DNA of 64,000 bases, taken from assembly GCA_016794345.1 (NCBI GenBank), contig JAEUKE010000170.1:1-64000 (forward strand). The letters are read 5' to 3'. A program made the translations under genes and the position numbers. The DNA is from Myxococcales bacterium (GTDB lineage: Bacteria > Myxococcota_A > Polyangia > Polyangiales > Polyangiaceae). How positions within the stretch are numbered: the stretch's first letter is position 1; each line of letters opens with the position of its first letter. Below, piece after piece: positions 50,968-59,465 of this stretch. The notes below the pieces were generated by a model. It was not told where the DNA came from and did not search any database. It worked only from the letters and a program-made list of their open reading frames with translations.

Positions 50968-51819
50968 TCACCACCACATGCACTTGCGGAGGTCCTCCCA
51001 GACCTCCTTGGCTGACTGGTAGCGGTAAGCGTCGCGGCGCCGGAGGAGCTTGGCGATCACCGCGCTGAACGGCGTCTGCAGGGCCTCCGCGAGCATGCGC
51101 GGCGCGCCCTCCGCGATCTGCTGTTGCACCGCGCTGCCCTCCCCCTCGAGCGGGCTCCGCCCGGTGTGCATGTGGAACATGAGCAACCCGAGCTGGTAGA
51201 GATCGCTCTGCCGCGTCGTGTAGCCGGCCGTGACGAGCTCCGGCGTGAGGATGTTCGGGTTGGCGACGCGCGGTCGGAACCAGGACTGTCCCTGGAGCTG
51301 ATGGGCTACACCGAAGTCCGTGAGCTTCACGATGGGCCACCGATCTACCTGCGACAGAAGGACGTTGCCGGAGTGCAGGTCCGAGTGCACGAGGCCCGCG
51401 TCGTGGAGGTACTGCAGCGTCATGAGGAGCTGCCGCGTCACCTCGACGAAGACCGGCGGGGCCATCGGCCCGAGCTCCAGCATGGCCCGGAGGCTCGTGT
51501 CGCAGCGCTCGAGCACGAGGTAAAAGAGGAAGTTTTCCTCGAACGCGTCGTGGATGTAGACGATGTTCGGGTGGCGGAAGCTCTCGAGCCGCTTCAGCTC
51601 GAGCGCCCATTCCTGCTTCACCGCCTCGTAGGGCTTGTTCGCCGGGCGGAGCATCTTGAGGGCGAACAGCTGATCGAAGGGCCCGATGGTCTCGTAGACG
51701 GATCCGTAGTGACCGTCGCCGATGAGGTTCCCGACGATGTACGTCCCCTTCGCCGAGATAAGCGTGCTGCCCGGCGTCGGAAACGGGATGAGCCCGGAGG
51801 GAGCGATCGGCGAGGACAC
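50968..51819 (-). CDS. Compact Ser/Thr protein kinase with altered catalytic loop
   Basis: 283 residues from GTG 51819. The kinase lobes show GDGHYGSVY, K55 (ALKML), E in WALELKRLES, and a catalytic loop HSDLHSGN (145-152). There the usual HRD Arg is Ser and the Lys two after the catalytic Asp is His. DFG is at 168-170. The protein has no accessory domain and ends KCMWW. The missing Lys suggests low or altered activity, although Asp and Asn remain. It follows the TerB-like gene on the same strand. Confidence 0.82.
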   Translation of the reverse strand: MSSPIAPSGLIPFPTPGSTLISAKGTYIVGNLIGDGHYGSVYETIGPFDQLFALKMLRPANKPYEAVKQEWALELKRLESFRHPNIVYIHDAFEENFLFYLVLERCDTSLRAMLELGPMAPPVFVEVTRQLLMTLQYLHDAGLVHSDLHSGNVLLSQVDRWPIVKLTDFGVAHQLQGQSWFRPRVANPNILTPELVTAGYTTRQSDLYQLGLLMFHMHTGRSPLEGEGSAVQQQIAEGAPRMLAEALQTPFSAVIAKLLRRRDAYRYQSAKEVWEDLRKCMWW

Positions 51820-51887
51820 GAGTCGGCCGAGCTAGAGACTACGCGGGCGAGAGGGCCCGGAAAAGGTGCACTTCGCCTCAGGTCCGG

Positions 51888-52307
51888 TCACGAGCCCGCC
51901 GCGCGCACCATGTCTGCGGCCTCGTCTCGATCGATCTCGAGCGCTTCTGCCGCTTCCAGGATCAGCTCCCGCTCGCTCGTGCGCAGGAGGCCGTCGGCCG
52001 CCATCACGTTGATCGCGAGCTCGAGCGCGAGCTTGCGCCCGGCCGGATCCCCGAGCGTCGTGCGGACCCAGGCGAGCCGCGCCTCCCGGCCGTCCGAGGC
52101 GATGCGCGCCTCGATCCGTCCGAGCAACGCGTGCAGGTGCTCGCCGCTCATCCGATCGGGCGAGAGCGTGGCCATCGCCCGCTCGAGCCGCTCGCGCTCC
52201 TCCTGCTGGAACTCGCCGTCCGCGGAGGCGGCGAGCACCATGATCTCGACGAGCGCCTCCAGCTTGCTCAGGTCGAGCGCCTCGGCGGCCTGGGAGCGCG
52301 GGCTCAT
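51888..52307 (-). CDS. TerB-like tellurite resistance family protein
   Basis: 139 residues, all helical. EALVEIMVLAASADGEFQQE and later LAINVMAADGLLRTSERELI each contain the Asp-Gly loop of the TerB/DjlA N-terminal fold, where acidic residues can bind metal. TerB proteins sit at the membrane in stress-response systems. Tellurite resistance itself is not implied. The start overlaps the stop of the lipoprotein at 52304 by four bases. Confidence 0.72.
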   Translation of the reverse strand: MSPRSQAAEALDLSKLEALVEIMVLAASADGEFQQEERERLERAMATLSPDRMSGEHLHALLGRIEARIASDGREARLAWVRTTLGDPAGRKLALELAINVMAADGLLRTSERELILEAAEALEIDRDEAADMVRAAGS

Positions 52308-52690
52308 GGCGTGATCACCGGAGCGTCATCCATCGCCGGCATGCCCGCCTCTTTGTGAACGCAGAGGCCCTGCTTGCAGTAGACGGGCGGCGGCTTGCGG
52401 CAGTCGACCTTCTTCTCCTCGCACTTGCCCTCGACGAACTTCGCCTGGAGCGGCTGGATGTGATCGGTGAAGTTCTTCTTCGAGAGCGGCTTCTCGCAGC
52501 CCGGCCACTCGCTCTGCTGGCAATCCGCGTCGCTCGCGCACGGCTGCGCCTTGTTGAGGACCTCGAAGGCCTGACCCCGCAGCGCGTCGCACTCCTCCGG
52601 CTTGAGGCGTTTTTCGCAGCCGGTGTAGGGCAAGAGCGCGACGAGGAGGACCGCTGCCGCTCCGGCGCGGGAGACGATGTGTCGAATCAT
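52304..52690 (-). CDS. Small Cys-rich lipoprotein
   Basis: 128 residues from ATG 52690. The signal peptide (AAAVLLVALLPYTGC) ends in a lipobox. The mature part is Cys-rich: CDALRGQAFEVLNKAQPC, SDADCQQSEWPGCEKP, KCEEKKVDC and VYCKQGLCV. The C-DADC-C-C spacing is the short Cys-rich module frequent in myxobacterial surface proteins. Function is unknown. It is translationally coupled to the TerB-like gene. Confidence 0.65.
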   Translation of the reverse strand: MIRHIVSRAGAAAVLLVALLPYTGCEKRLKPEECDALRGQAFEVLNKAQPCASDADCQQSEWPGCEKPLSKKNFTDHIQPLQAKFVEGKCEEKKVDCRKPPPVYCKQGLCVHKEAGMPAMDDAPVITP

Positions 52691-52700
52691 GGGGCGCCGC

Positions 52701-52706
52701 AGGGTA
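52701..52706 (-). promoter_or_regulatory. -10-like hexamer TACCCT before ATG 52690
   Basis: TACCCT on the minus strand, ten bases before the ATG. It would drive the lipoprotein and TerB-like genes. Confidence 0.3.
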
Positions 52707-52781
52707 CTGCGGATTCCCCACGCTCTCCAGGGGGCTTTTGCCCCGCGGACCTCCGTGCTCCCTGGGCTCTTTCCGTCCGCC

Positions 52782-53525
52782 TCACCGCGAGGCGACTTGC
52801 CGCATGCTCTGCGCCTCGGCCTTCAGCTGCCCGTTGGGGAAGCGAGACGCGTAGCTGTCGAGCAAGGCCAGGCTCGCGGCCTTGTCGCCACGGCGAAGCG
52901 CGCCTCGTGCGGCGTCGAGGAGCTGGATCTCCTCCGAGAGCGGGGAGCCGGACTTGGGGTCAGGCTGCGTCGCCGCGGTCGCCACGGGCTTCCTGGGCGG
53001 AGCCGCCTCGGCCACCCGCGGGGGCGTGCCGGGCTCGGCACCCGGGCCACCAGGACGGCTCGCCTCCGCAACAGCCGCGGGGTTGGGCTCGGCCTCGGGC
53101 TCGTCGGGCGCCGCGGCCGCATGAGGAGCTTCCGCGGGGCCGACCTCGGTCGCCGCGCGCTCGCCGGCGGCGGCCGGCGCGACGGAGGCCTGCGCCACCG
53201 GCGGACGCTCCGGCGACCGGAGCAACACGTAGGGCACGCCGACCGAAGCCGTGACGAGGGCCACACCGACCCCGAGCTTGGACATCAACGACAGCGAGCC
53301 GAACCAGCCGGCGCCTCCGACGCCGCTCGCCAGCCCCGTCTTCACGGCCGCGGTGGACGCGGCGCCGGCGCACAGGCCGGTCGCAGCAGACGCGACCCCG
53401 AGCGCGACGAGCGTGCGCTCGACCGTTCGCGCCGGAGGTGCCTCGTCGAGCGCGGACTCCAGCAGCAAGACGTCAAGCTCGCTGCCCGGCTGCTCCAGCA
53501 ATCGCTTGGGCTCGTTCGATGTCAT
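52782..53525 (-). CDS. Membrane protein, probable anti-sigma partner of the ECF factor
   Basis: 247 residues, overlapping the sigma gene by four bases. It has a short cytoplasmic head with acidic helices (ELDVLLLESALDEAPPART), a hydrophobic region with at least one clear helix (LGVGVALVTASVGVPYVLL), a Pro/Ala/Glu linker, and a C-terminal helical TPR-like segment (QLLDAARGALRRGDKAASLA). This layout is common for myxobacterial ECF partners. No zinc anti-sigma motif is visible. Confidence 0.6.
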   Translation of the reverse strand: MTSNEPKRLLEQPGSELDVLLLESALDEAPPARTVERTLVALGVASAATGLCAGAASTAAVKTGLASGVGGAGWFGSLSLMSKLGVGVALVTASVGVPYVLLRSPERPPVAQASVAPAAAGERAATEVGPAEAPHAAAAPDEPEAEPNPAAVAEASRPGGPGAEPGTPPRVAEAAPPRKPVATAATQPDPKSGSPLSEEIQLLDAARGALRRGDKAASLALLDSYASRFPNGQLKAEAQSMRQVASR

Positions 53526-54244
53526 GATTCCTCCCGGTCGGCGTCGGAGACGCGCGGCGCGCCGCCCGGCCCGCTTGGTCCTGCGAGCCCGCTCGGCCCA
53601 GCAAGCTTCAGTGCCCTCTGCGACTTCATGCGGACCTCGATTCGGTGACGTTGCTCCGAGAAGAGCTCACGGGCTCGCCTCAGGCGCGACGCCACGGTGC
53701 CTTGGGGGATCGCGAGGAGCTCGGCGATCTCGCTCATGGTGAGCTGCTCGAGCTCGAACAGCGTGAACACGCTGCGCAGCTCGATCGGCATCCCGGCCAG
53801 GATCTCCTCGAGCAGCGCCTTGGCGCGGGCCCGGTCCAAGAGCTCGTCCGGACGCTCGCTCGTGTCCACGCGCTCGGGAGCCGCCTCTTCTCCCATCACC
53901 TCGCGGCGGCGCGCGTGTGTCCGGCGGGAGCGCGAGGCGACCCGCAAGCAGACGCCGTAGAGGAACGACCTCTCTGCGCCGTGCTGGATGTCGTCGATGC
54001 GTCTCGCGGCCACCATGAAGACCTGCTGCAGGGCGTCCTCTGCGTCCGCCCGGGGGACCCCGAGGCGAACGAGCGAACGCCAAACGAATGCGTTGTGATC
54101 GAGCACGAGGCGGCGCACCCGTGCGCCGTCCACAGGCGCGGCTTCCCTTGCGGGGCCTTCAGCCTCCTCGAGAAGCTCGTCCGGTTCGTCCCCGGGAGCG
54201 ACCTCTTCCGGCGCGGATGCGACCCGGAGGGGCAGTGCCTGCAT
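53522..54244 (-). CDS. ECF-type RNA polymerase sigma factor
   Basis: 240 residues from ATG 54244 (GTG 54253 possible). Region 2 is FVWRSLVRLGVPRADAEDAL with QQVFMVAARRIDDI. Region 4 is MPIELRSVFTLFELEQLTMS and EIAELLAIPQGTVASRLRRA. The N-terminal 40 residues are an acidic extension. ECF factors direct stress or envelope regulons and are held by a partner, here the coupled membrane gene. An autoregulated promoter was not identified. Confidence 0.88.
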   Translation of the reverse strand: MQALPLRVASAPEEVAPGDEPDELLEEAEGPAREAAPVDGARVRRLVLDHNAFVWRSLVRLGVPRADAEDALQQVFMVAARRIDDIQHGAERSFLYGVCLRVASRSRRTHARRREVMGEEAAPERVDTSERPDELLDRARAKALLEEILAGMPIELRSVFTLFELEQLTMSEIAELLAIPQGTVASRLRRARELFSEQRHRIEVRMKSQRALKLAGPSGLAGPSGPGGAPRVSDADREES

Positions 54245-54330
54245 GCTGTACACCCGATGCTATCCCCGGGCACCTCGAGGCAGATCAGGAAATTTGCTCG
54301 GCCACCGAGCCTCAGCCCGACCGGCCGCGG

Positions 54331-55158
54331 TCAGACCCGGATTTCCGCGAGGACACCGTGGTGGTCGGACGGCGCGATGCTGACCCCGCCCTCGGTGACG
54401 ACCTCGTCGAGGACGACCCGGGCGGACACAGGCATTCCTCGACCGTCGTCCCGCGGTCCCCGCACGAGGACGTAGTCGATGCGCCGCGGGACCTCGTACG
54501 TGAGCGCAGCGTGCGGGTTCTTGTCGGGGTCGAACGTGAACGGGGGCCCGGAGCCGGCTCGCTCGAAGCAGTCCGTGAAGAACGTGCTCGTCTTCTCCAG
54601 GGCGTGCAGTCCACGAAGGAACCGGATCTCGGTGGCGTCGGGCCCTGCGTTGAGATCGCCCATCAGGATCGCGGGGAGCTCCCCGGGCTGCTCGAGATCG
54701 CGGATCAGCCCGGCCACGGCGAGGGCCTGGGCTTCTCGAACCGCCCCTTCGTCGAGGCGCCACGAGAGGTGGGTCACGTAGACCGGCAGGACACCGTCGG
54801 GTGTGTCGAGTCGGCAGGCGAGGACCACGCGGGCGTCGCCGGTCGGCAGCGGCAGGCTCCGCGCCTCCAGGATGGGGAAGCGGGACACGACCGCGTTTCC
54901 GAACTGATCGCCGCCTTCGTACGACCAAGCCGGAGCAAACGCCGTGTGGAGCTCGGCCGGTCCCCCCGCATCTTTCCAGGCCGTTGCGATCTCGTGCTCC
55001 TGCGAGGCGCTCGGGATATTGGGTCGGTGGACGACCTCCTGCAAGCCGATGATGTCGGGCGCAGCCTCCGCAATTCCCTTCCGGATGAGGCGCAGCCTAT
55101 GCTCCCACGGCCCCGACCGGTTCCAGATGTTGAGCGTCAGGATCCGCACCAGCCCCAT
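54331..55158 (-). CDS. Endonuclease/exonuclease/phosphatase (EEP) family hydrolase
   Basis: 275 residues from ATG 55158 with an AAGGAA ribosome-binding site. Motifs run RILTLNIWN, IGLQEVVH (metal-binding Glu), a central THLSWR, GDLNAGPD (Asp/Asn) and SDHHGV (catalytic Asp-His). This superfamily includes nucleases, sphingomyelinases and inositol phosphatases. No signal peptide is seen. The substrate is unknown. Confidence 0.85.
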   Translation of the reverse strand: MGLVRILTLNIWNRSGPWEHRLRLIRKGIAEAAPDIIGLQEVVHRPNIPSASQEHEIATAWKDAGGPAELHTAFAPAWSYEGGDQFGNAVVSRFPILEARSLPLPTGDARVVLACRLDTPDGVLPVYVTHLSWRLDEGAVREAQALAVAGLIRDLEQPGELPAILMGDLNAGPDATEIRFLRGLHALEKTSTFFTDCFERAGSGPPFTFDPDKNPHAALTYEVPRRIDYVLVRGPRDDGRGMPVSARVVLDEVVTEGGVSIAPSDHHGVLAEIRV

Positions 55159-55215
55159 TTCCTTGGTCCGTAGCTTCCCCCCGTCCCGCGTACAAGCCCG
55201 CCGAAGGTCCCGGTG

Positions 55216-56355
55216 ATGCCGTCGCTCGGCCGCCTCTTCGCGGTGGTTGCCCCTTGCCTGCTCGTCTGGGTAGCGACGCCGGCGCTCGCGGCCGGGACCG
55301 AGCGGACGTTCACCGTCGAATACACCGCGAGCAAGAGCTGCCCCGCGAAAGAGGGCTTCGTCGACGCGATCCGCCGGCGGACCGCGATCGCGCGCGTCGC
55401 CGGGCCCGGGGAGCAGCCCGACGTGGCCATGCGCGTGCGCCTCGAGAAGAAGAAGGGCAAGCGTGCGCGTGGCCGCCTCGACATCACGATCGGCACGATC
55501 TCGAGCAAGCGCGACATCGAGGACGCGAGCTGTGAAGAGGTCGGCTCCGCGCTGGCGTTGATCGCGGCGCTGGCCATCGACCCCCTCGCCGAGACCTCGG
55601 CTCACCTCCCGCCGCTTCCCCTGCCCCCGGACCCCCACGTGCCCGCCGAGGTCGGCGTGAGGCCGGCGATCCCCGAGCCGAAGCTGCTCGCAGACCCCCA
55701 TTACCTCGGCGAGGCGCGGGCGAAGTTTCCCAGGCAGAGCGAGGCGGAGCTGCTCATCCCGTGGAGCTTGCCCGCCTTTCCGACAACTCCGCTGCGCCAC
55801 CGGAGCGAGCGTACCTTCCAGGTCGGCCCCGGGGTCGAGGCCGCGCTCGACATCGGGCCTAGCCCGACTCCGCTCCTCGGCTTCACGGGGATCGTGGGCG
55901 CGCGATCCTTCGAGGGCCTGCCCTGGGCCGTCCGCGCCGAGCTCACCTACTCGCTCTCCACGGCGGAGAGCACCGCGGGCGGGCTGGCCGGCGGCGATCC
56001 CGTCGCGTTCCGCTTCCTGCGCGGTCGGTTCGAGGGGTGCGTCCCTGCTTGGCGTCCCAACGATTGGTTCCGGCTCTGGCCTTGCGCGAGCGTGGGAGGC
56101 GGCGCCGTCTGGGGCGAGGCGAGGCGCAACGTCGCCTCGACCGAGGCGACGACGGAAGCGACGAGCCCTTGGTTCGCGCTCGGCGTCGCGGGTCGCCTCG
56201 AGCTCGCGCCGACGCCTTGGCTCGACGTGACCTTGCGCGCCGGGCCCGATCTCCCGCTCGTCCGCGGCGTGTTCCGCGACGAGGACGGCGACGAGGTCTT
56301 CGCGCCGCCCCCCGTCAGCTTCAGCCTCGGGCTGGGCGCGAGCCTGGCTTTCTGA
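55216..56355 (+). CDS. Secreted or outer-membrane protein of unknown function
   Basis: 379 residues. A signal peptide (LFAVVAPCLLVWVATPALAA) precedes a small domain with two Cys (residues about 30-110, strand/helix alternating) and a Pro-rich linker. A C-terminal 190-residue region of alternating hydrophobic strands follows (GPGVEAALDIGPSPTPLLGF and FSLGLGASLAF at the end), resembling an outer-membrane barrel or autotransporter-like sheet. The family is not recognised. It ends four bases before the EAL gene. Confidence 0.6.
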   Translation: MPSLGRLFAVVAPCLLVWVATPALAAGTERTFTVEYTASKSCPAKEGFVDAIRRRTAIARVAGPGEQPDVAMRVRLEKKKGKRARGRLDITIGTISSKRDIEDASCEEVGSALALIAALAIDPLAETSAHLPPLPLPPDPHVPAEVGVRPAIPEPKLLADPHYLGEARAKFPRQSEAELLIPWSLPAFPTTPLRHRSERTFQVGPGVEAALDIGPSPTPLLGFTGIVGARSFEGLPWAVRAELTYSLSTAESTAGGLAGGDPVAFRFLRGRFEGCVPAWRPNDWFRLWPCASVGGGAVWGEARRNVASTEATTEATSPWFALGVAGRLELAPTPWLDVTLRAGPDLPLVRGVFRDEDGDEVFAPPPVSFSLGLGASLAF

Positions 56356-56359
56356 GCCG

Positions 56360-57163
56360 TCAGAGATCGGTGCGCGTGCGGCGCCGCACCGGCTCGTTTC
56401 GCAGCTTCTTGCGCAGGCTCGAGGGCGAGCCCATCTCGAAGACCGGCAGCTCGGCTTCGGCCTTCGGTCGAGCGATGAGAAAGCCCTGCGCGAAGCGGAC
56501 GCCCGTGTCGCGCACCGCGTCGAGCTCCGCCCGGGTCTCGATTCCCTCGGCCACCACGTCAGACCCGAGATCGTTGCAGAGCCGAACGATCGCCGAGAGG
56601 AGCCGGCGGCGGCGCTTGTCGCCGTCGAGCCCCTCGACGAGGCCGCGATCCACCTTGACGATATCGGGCGCCAGGTCGGCGATGTAGCGCAGGTTCGAGT
56701 AGCCGGCCCCGAGGTCGTCGACCACGAGCCCGACGCCCTTCGAGCGCACCTCCGAGATGATGCTCTTCACCAAAGCATGGTGGCTGAGCGGGACGCTCTC
56801 GGTCACCTCAAGGTAGACGCCCGGCCCGTGGCTGAAGATCGGGTCGTCGGGCTGGACGAGCCACCGATCGGAGAGCTCCTCCGGGTGCACGTTGAGGAAC
56901 AGGGCGTGGTCGGTGCACACGGCGGTCGCGAGATCCCGGATGCGTCGACCCAGCTTCCCCGCGAGGCGCTGCTCGACGGCCGCATCGAACAGCGTCACCG
57001 GCGAGTCGAACTCCTTGGCTGCGGAGCGGGCGAGCGCCTCGAACGCGAACGTGATGCCAGTGGAGATCTCCACGATGGGCTGGAACACCACCGACACGGT
57101 GCCCTCTGCGAGGGCTCGTGCGACAGTCCCCATCCGGGTGGTCGTCTTCCGAGAGGTCGCCAA
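56360..57163 (-). CDS. EAL-domain c-di-GMP phosphodiesterase
   Basis: 267 residues from TTG 57163; ATG 57133 is an in-frame alternative. The EAL core shows FEALAR, LFLNVHPEEL, LEVTES, VDDLGAGYSNL, VKVDR, AEGIE and a C-terminal QGFLIARP, so the metal and catalytic residues look mostly intact. It probably hydrolyses c-di-GMP. There is no sensory domain, only a short N-terminus and a basic tail (RKKLRNEPVRRRTR). TATCGT eight bases before the TTG supports that start. Confidence 0.85.
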   Translation of the reverse strand: MATSRKTTTRMGTVARALAEGTVSVVFQPIVEISTGITFAFEALARSAAKEFDSPVTLFDAAVEQRLAGKLGRRIRDLATAVCTDHALFLNVHPEELSDRWLVQPDDPIFSHGPGVYLEVTESVPLSHHALVKSIISEVRSKGVGLVVDDLGAGYSNLRYIADLAPDIVKVDRGLVEGLDGDKRRRRLLSAIVRLCNDLGSDVVAEGIETRAELDAVRDTGVRFAQGFLIARPKAEAELPVFEMGSPSSLRKKLRNEPVRRRTRTDL

Positions 57164-57171
57164 GGTCGGTC

Positions 57172-57177
57172 ACGATA
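57172..57177 (-). promoter_or_regulatory. -10-like hexamer TATCGT before TTG 57163
   Basis: TATCGT on the minus strand, eight bases from the TTG. It is the main reason for choosing that start. Confidence 0.35.
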
Positions 57178-57252
57178 GCGCACCCTGCACGGCTTTGGTG
57201 CACGCTTCGACGAGCGCCCCGAGCGGATGTGGGAGGTCGCCCGCCAGAGCCA

Positions 57253-57302
57253 GCGCTGAGCCCGAGAGCGCTGAGCCCGAGAGCGCTGAGCCCGAGAGCG
57301 CT
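57253..57302. repeat. 15-base tandem repeat, three copies plus a partial one
   Basis: GCGCTGAGCCCGAGA occurs at 57253, 57268 and 57283, then GCGCT. The copies are identical. They end on the last bases of mazG and fill much of the gap to the EAL gene. Confidence 0.9.
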
Positions 57303-58173
57303 ACTCGGAGCCCTCTCGCGCGGGCACCTCGCTCGAGCCGGCGCGCTCGTTTGCCTTCGCCTCGTCCCAGTAGCGGTCGAGCACCTCGAGCGCGAGGCTC
57401 GGCTCGCCCGGCGCCGGCCAGCCTCCGTGCGCCGACTTCACACGCGCTTCGACGTGCTCGAATCGGCCCACGAACTTGTTCGTCGTCGCGCGCAGCGCCG
57501 ACTCCGCGTCGACGCCGACATGCCGTGCGAGGTTGACGAGGGCGAAGATGGCGTCGCCCAGCTCGGCCTCGATGGCAGCCGTGTCGCCGCGCGCGATCGC
57601 GGCGTCGAGCTCGCCGATCTCCTCGTCGACCTTCTGCCTCGATCCACGCGCGTCGGGCCAGTCGAAGCCCACGCGCGCGACCTTCTCTCCCACACGCTGG
57701 GCGCGGACGAGCGCCGGCAGGCTCTTGGGCACGCCCGCGAGGACCCCTCGGTCCTTCTTCTCGGCAGCCTTGATGCGCTCCCAGTTCTGCAGCACCTCCG
57801 CCGAGCCGCCGACCTCCACGTCACCGAACACGTGCGGGTGGCGGCGGACGAGCTTCTCGCAGATCGCGGCGACGATGTCGTCCGGCCCGAAGGTCCCTTC
57901 GCGGCGCGCGAGCTCCGCCTGGAACACCACCTGCAGCGCGAGATCGCCGAGCTCCTCTTTGAGCTCCTCCCGGCTGCCGCGGTCGATCGCGTCAATGACC
58001 TCACACGCCTCCTCGAGCACGTAGCGCCGGAGCGACTCGAACGTCTGCTCGCGGTCCCACGGGCAGCCGTCCTCCGCGAGGAGCCGCTGCATGAGCTCGA
58101 CGAGGCGCACGAAGGTGCGGCCGTCCTGAGCTTCGAGGGATGGGGGCGCGACCGGGGCGAACGGGCGGGGCAT
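57301..58173 (-). CDS. mazG: Nucleoside triphosphate pyrophosphohydrolase MazG
   Basis: 290 residues from ATG 58173. Two MazG helical domains are visible. The first has GCPWDREQTFESLRRYVLEE and IDRGSREELKEELGDLALQ. The second has KVDEEIGELDAAIARGD and IEAELGDAIFALVNLARHV. The EExxE and ExxD patterns bind magnesium. MazG removes abnormal or stringent-response nucleotides. An upstream GTG at 58218 is less likely. It is divergent from rlmN. Confidence 0.92.
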   Translation of the reverse strand: MPRPFAPVAPPSLEAQDGRTFVRLVELMQRLLAEDGCPWDREQTFESLRRYVLEEACEVIDAIDRGSREELKEELGDLALQVVFQAELARREGTFGPDDIVAAICEKLVRRHPHVFGDVEVGGSAEVLQNWERIKAAEKKDRGVLAGVPKSLPALVRAQRVGEKVARVGFDWPDARGSRQKVDEEIGELDAAIARGDTAAIEAELGDAIFALVNLARHVGVDAESALRATTNKFVGRFEHVEARVKSAHGGWPAPGEPSLALEVLDRYWDEAKANERAGSSEVPAREGSE

Positions 58174-58256
58174 CGGCTGCGGCTTACCACGGCCAAAAGG
58201 AGCCGGCTGTGCTAACACGCGCTCGAGCCACGTCCGCCGCGGCTCGTCCCCCCGCC

Positions 58257-59465
58257 ATGAGCGCCCCTCCTCCTCCCCAGCCCCCTCGACGTGAGGAGGG
58301 CGACAAACCCTGGCACGCGGTCGCGCGCTTGCCGGAGGAGTGGGCGCGGGAGATCACGAAGCGCGGCGAGCGTCCGTTCCGCGCGCTCGAGGTCTTCCGC
58401 TGGATCCACAAGCGCGGCGCGCTCGATCCGGCGGAGATGACGAGCCTGCCGCGCGGCCTGCGCGAGTCGCTCTTCGAGGGCGCCTCGCCTGTCGGCTGCA
58501 TCGAGCACGCGCACCGCGCGACCGACGGGACACGCAAGCTCGTGATCCGTCTCCGCGACGACGCCCCCATCGAGTCGGTCCTCATCCCCCGCGTGTCGGG
58601 CCCGGGCTCGGCCGCGCGCGTCGAGGCTCCCGAAGAAGACGCCGACGCAGCGGCCGCGGCCGAGGACGACGACGAGCCCGAGGCCGCCGCCGGCGAGGCC
58701 ATCCGCGTCACGCAGTGTGTCTCGACGCAGGTCGGCTGCGCGATGGGCTGTGTGTTCTGCGCGAGCGGGGTCGCCGGCCTCAAGCGCAACCTCGGCCCCG
58801 AGGAGATCGTGGGCCAGGTCATCCTCGCGCGCGCGTTGCTCGAGCCGAACGAGTCGCTCCGCAACGTGGTCTACATGGGCATGGGCGAGCCGCTCCACAA
58901 CTACGAGTCGACGCGCCGCTCGCTGCAGCTCCTGACGCACCCCGAAGGCGGCGGGCTCTCCACGCGCCGCGTGACCGTCTCCACGTCGGGCCTCGTGCCC
59001 GAGATCGCGCGGCTCGGCGCGGACTTCGAGGGGCAGATCGGCCTGGCCATCTCGCTGCACGCAGCGGACGACGAGCACCGCGGCGCGCTGATGCCCATCA
59101 ACAAAAAGTACCCGCTCGCGACCTTGATGGACGCGCTCCGCGCCTACCCGCTCCCCAAGCGGCGCCGCATCACCATCGAATACACGCTCGTCAGCGGGCA
59201 GAACGACGACACACGCGAGGCGAAGAAGCTCGCCTCGCTCCTGCGCGGCATCCCGGTGAAGATCAACCTCATCCCGATGAACCCGATCGCGGCCTCCTCG
59301 CTCGGCCCGCCGGACATGCGCGGCGTCCTCGCCTTCCAGGACGTGCTGCAGCAAGCGGGTTATTCGTGTTTCGTGCGGCGCCGCCGCGGGGATGACGTAT
59401 CGGCCGCGTGCGGCCAACTCGCGCTCCTGGGCGCCAAGCCCAAGGTCCGTCACTTCCGCCCGTGA
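58257..59465 (+). CDS. rlmN: Radical SAM rRNA/tRNA adenine-C2 methyltransferase RlmN
   Basis: 402 residues from ATG 58257. The radical SAM cluster is CAMGCVFC (CxxxCxxC). YMGMGEPLHNY, RRVTVSTSGLVPEI and KYPLATLMDAL are typical. The second catalytic Cys lies in GDDVSAACGQL. An extra acidic Ala/Glu/Asp segment (about 123-145) sits before the cluster and is not part of standard RlmN. It methylates A2503 of 23S rRNA and A37 of some tRNAs. The stop overlaps the ABC gene as GTGA. Confidence 0.94.
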   Translation: MSAPPPPQPPRREEGDKPWHAVARLPEEWAREITKRGERPFRALEVFRWIHKRGALDPAEMTSLPRGLRESLFEGASPVGCIEHAHRATDGTRKLVIRLRDDAPIESVLIPRVSGPGSAARVEAPEEDADAAAAAEDDDEPEAAAGEAIRVTQCVSTQVGCAMGCVFCASGVAGLKRNLGPEEIVGQVILARALLEPNESLRNVVYMGMGEPLHNYESTRRSLQLLTHPEGGGLSTRRVTVSTSGLVPEIARLGADFEGQIGLAISLHAADDEHRGALMPINKKYPLATLMDALRAYPLPKRRRITIEYTLVSGQNDDTREAKKLASLLRGIPVKINLIPMNPIAASSLGPPDMRGVLAFQDVLQQAGYSCFVRRRRGDDVSAACGQLALLGAKPKVRHFRP

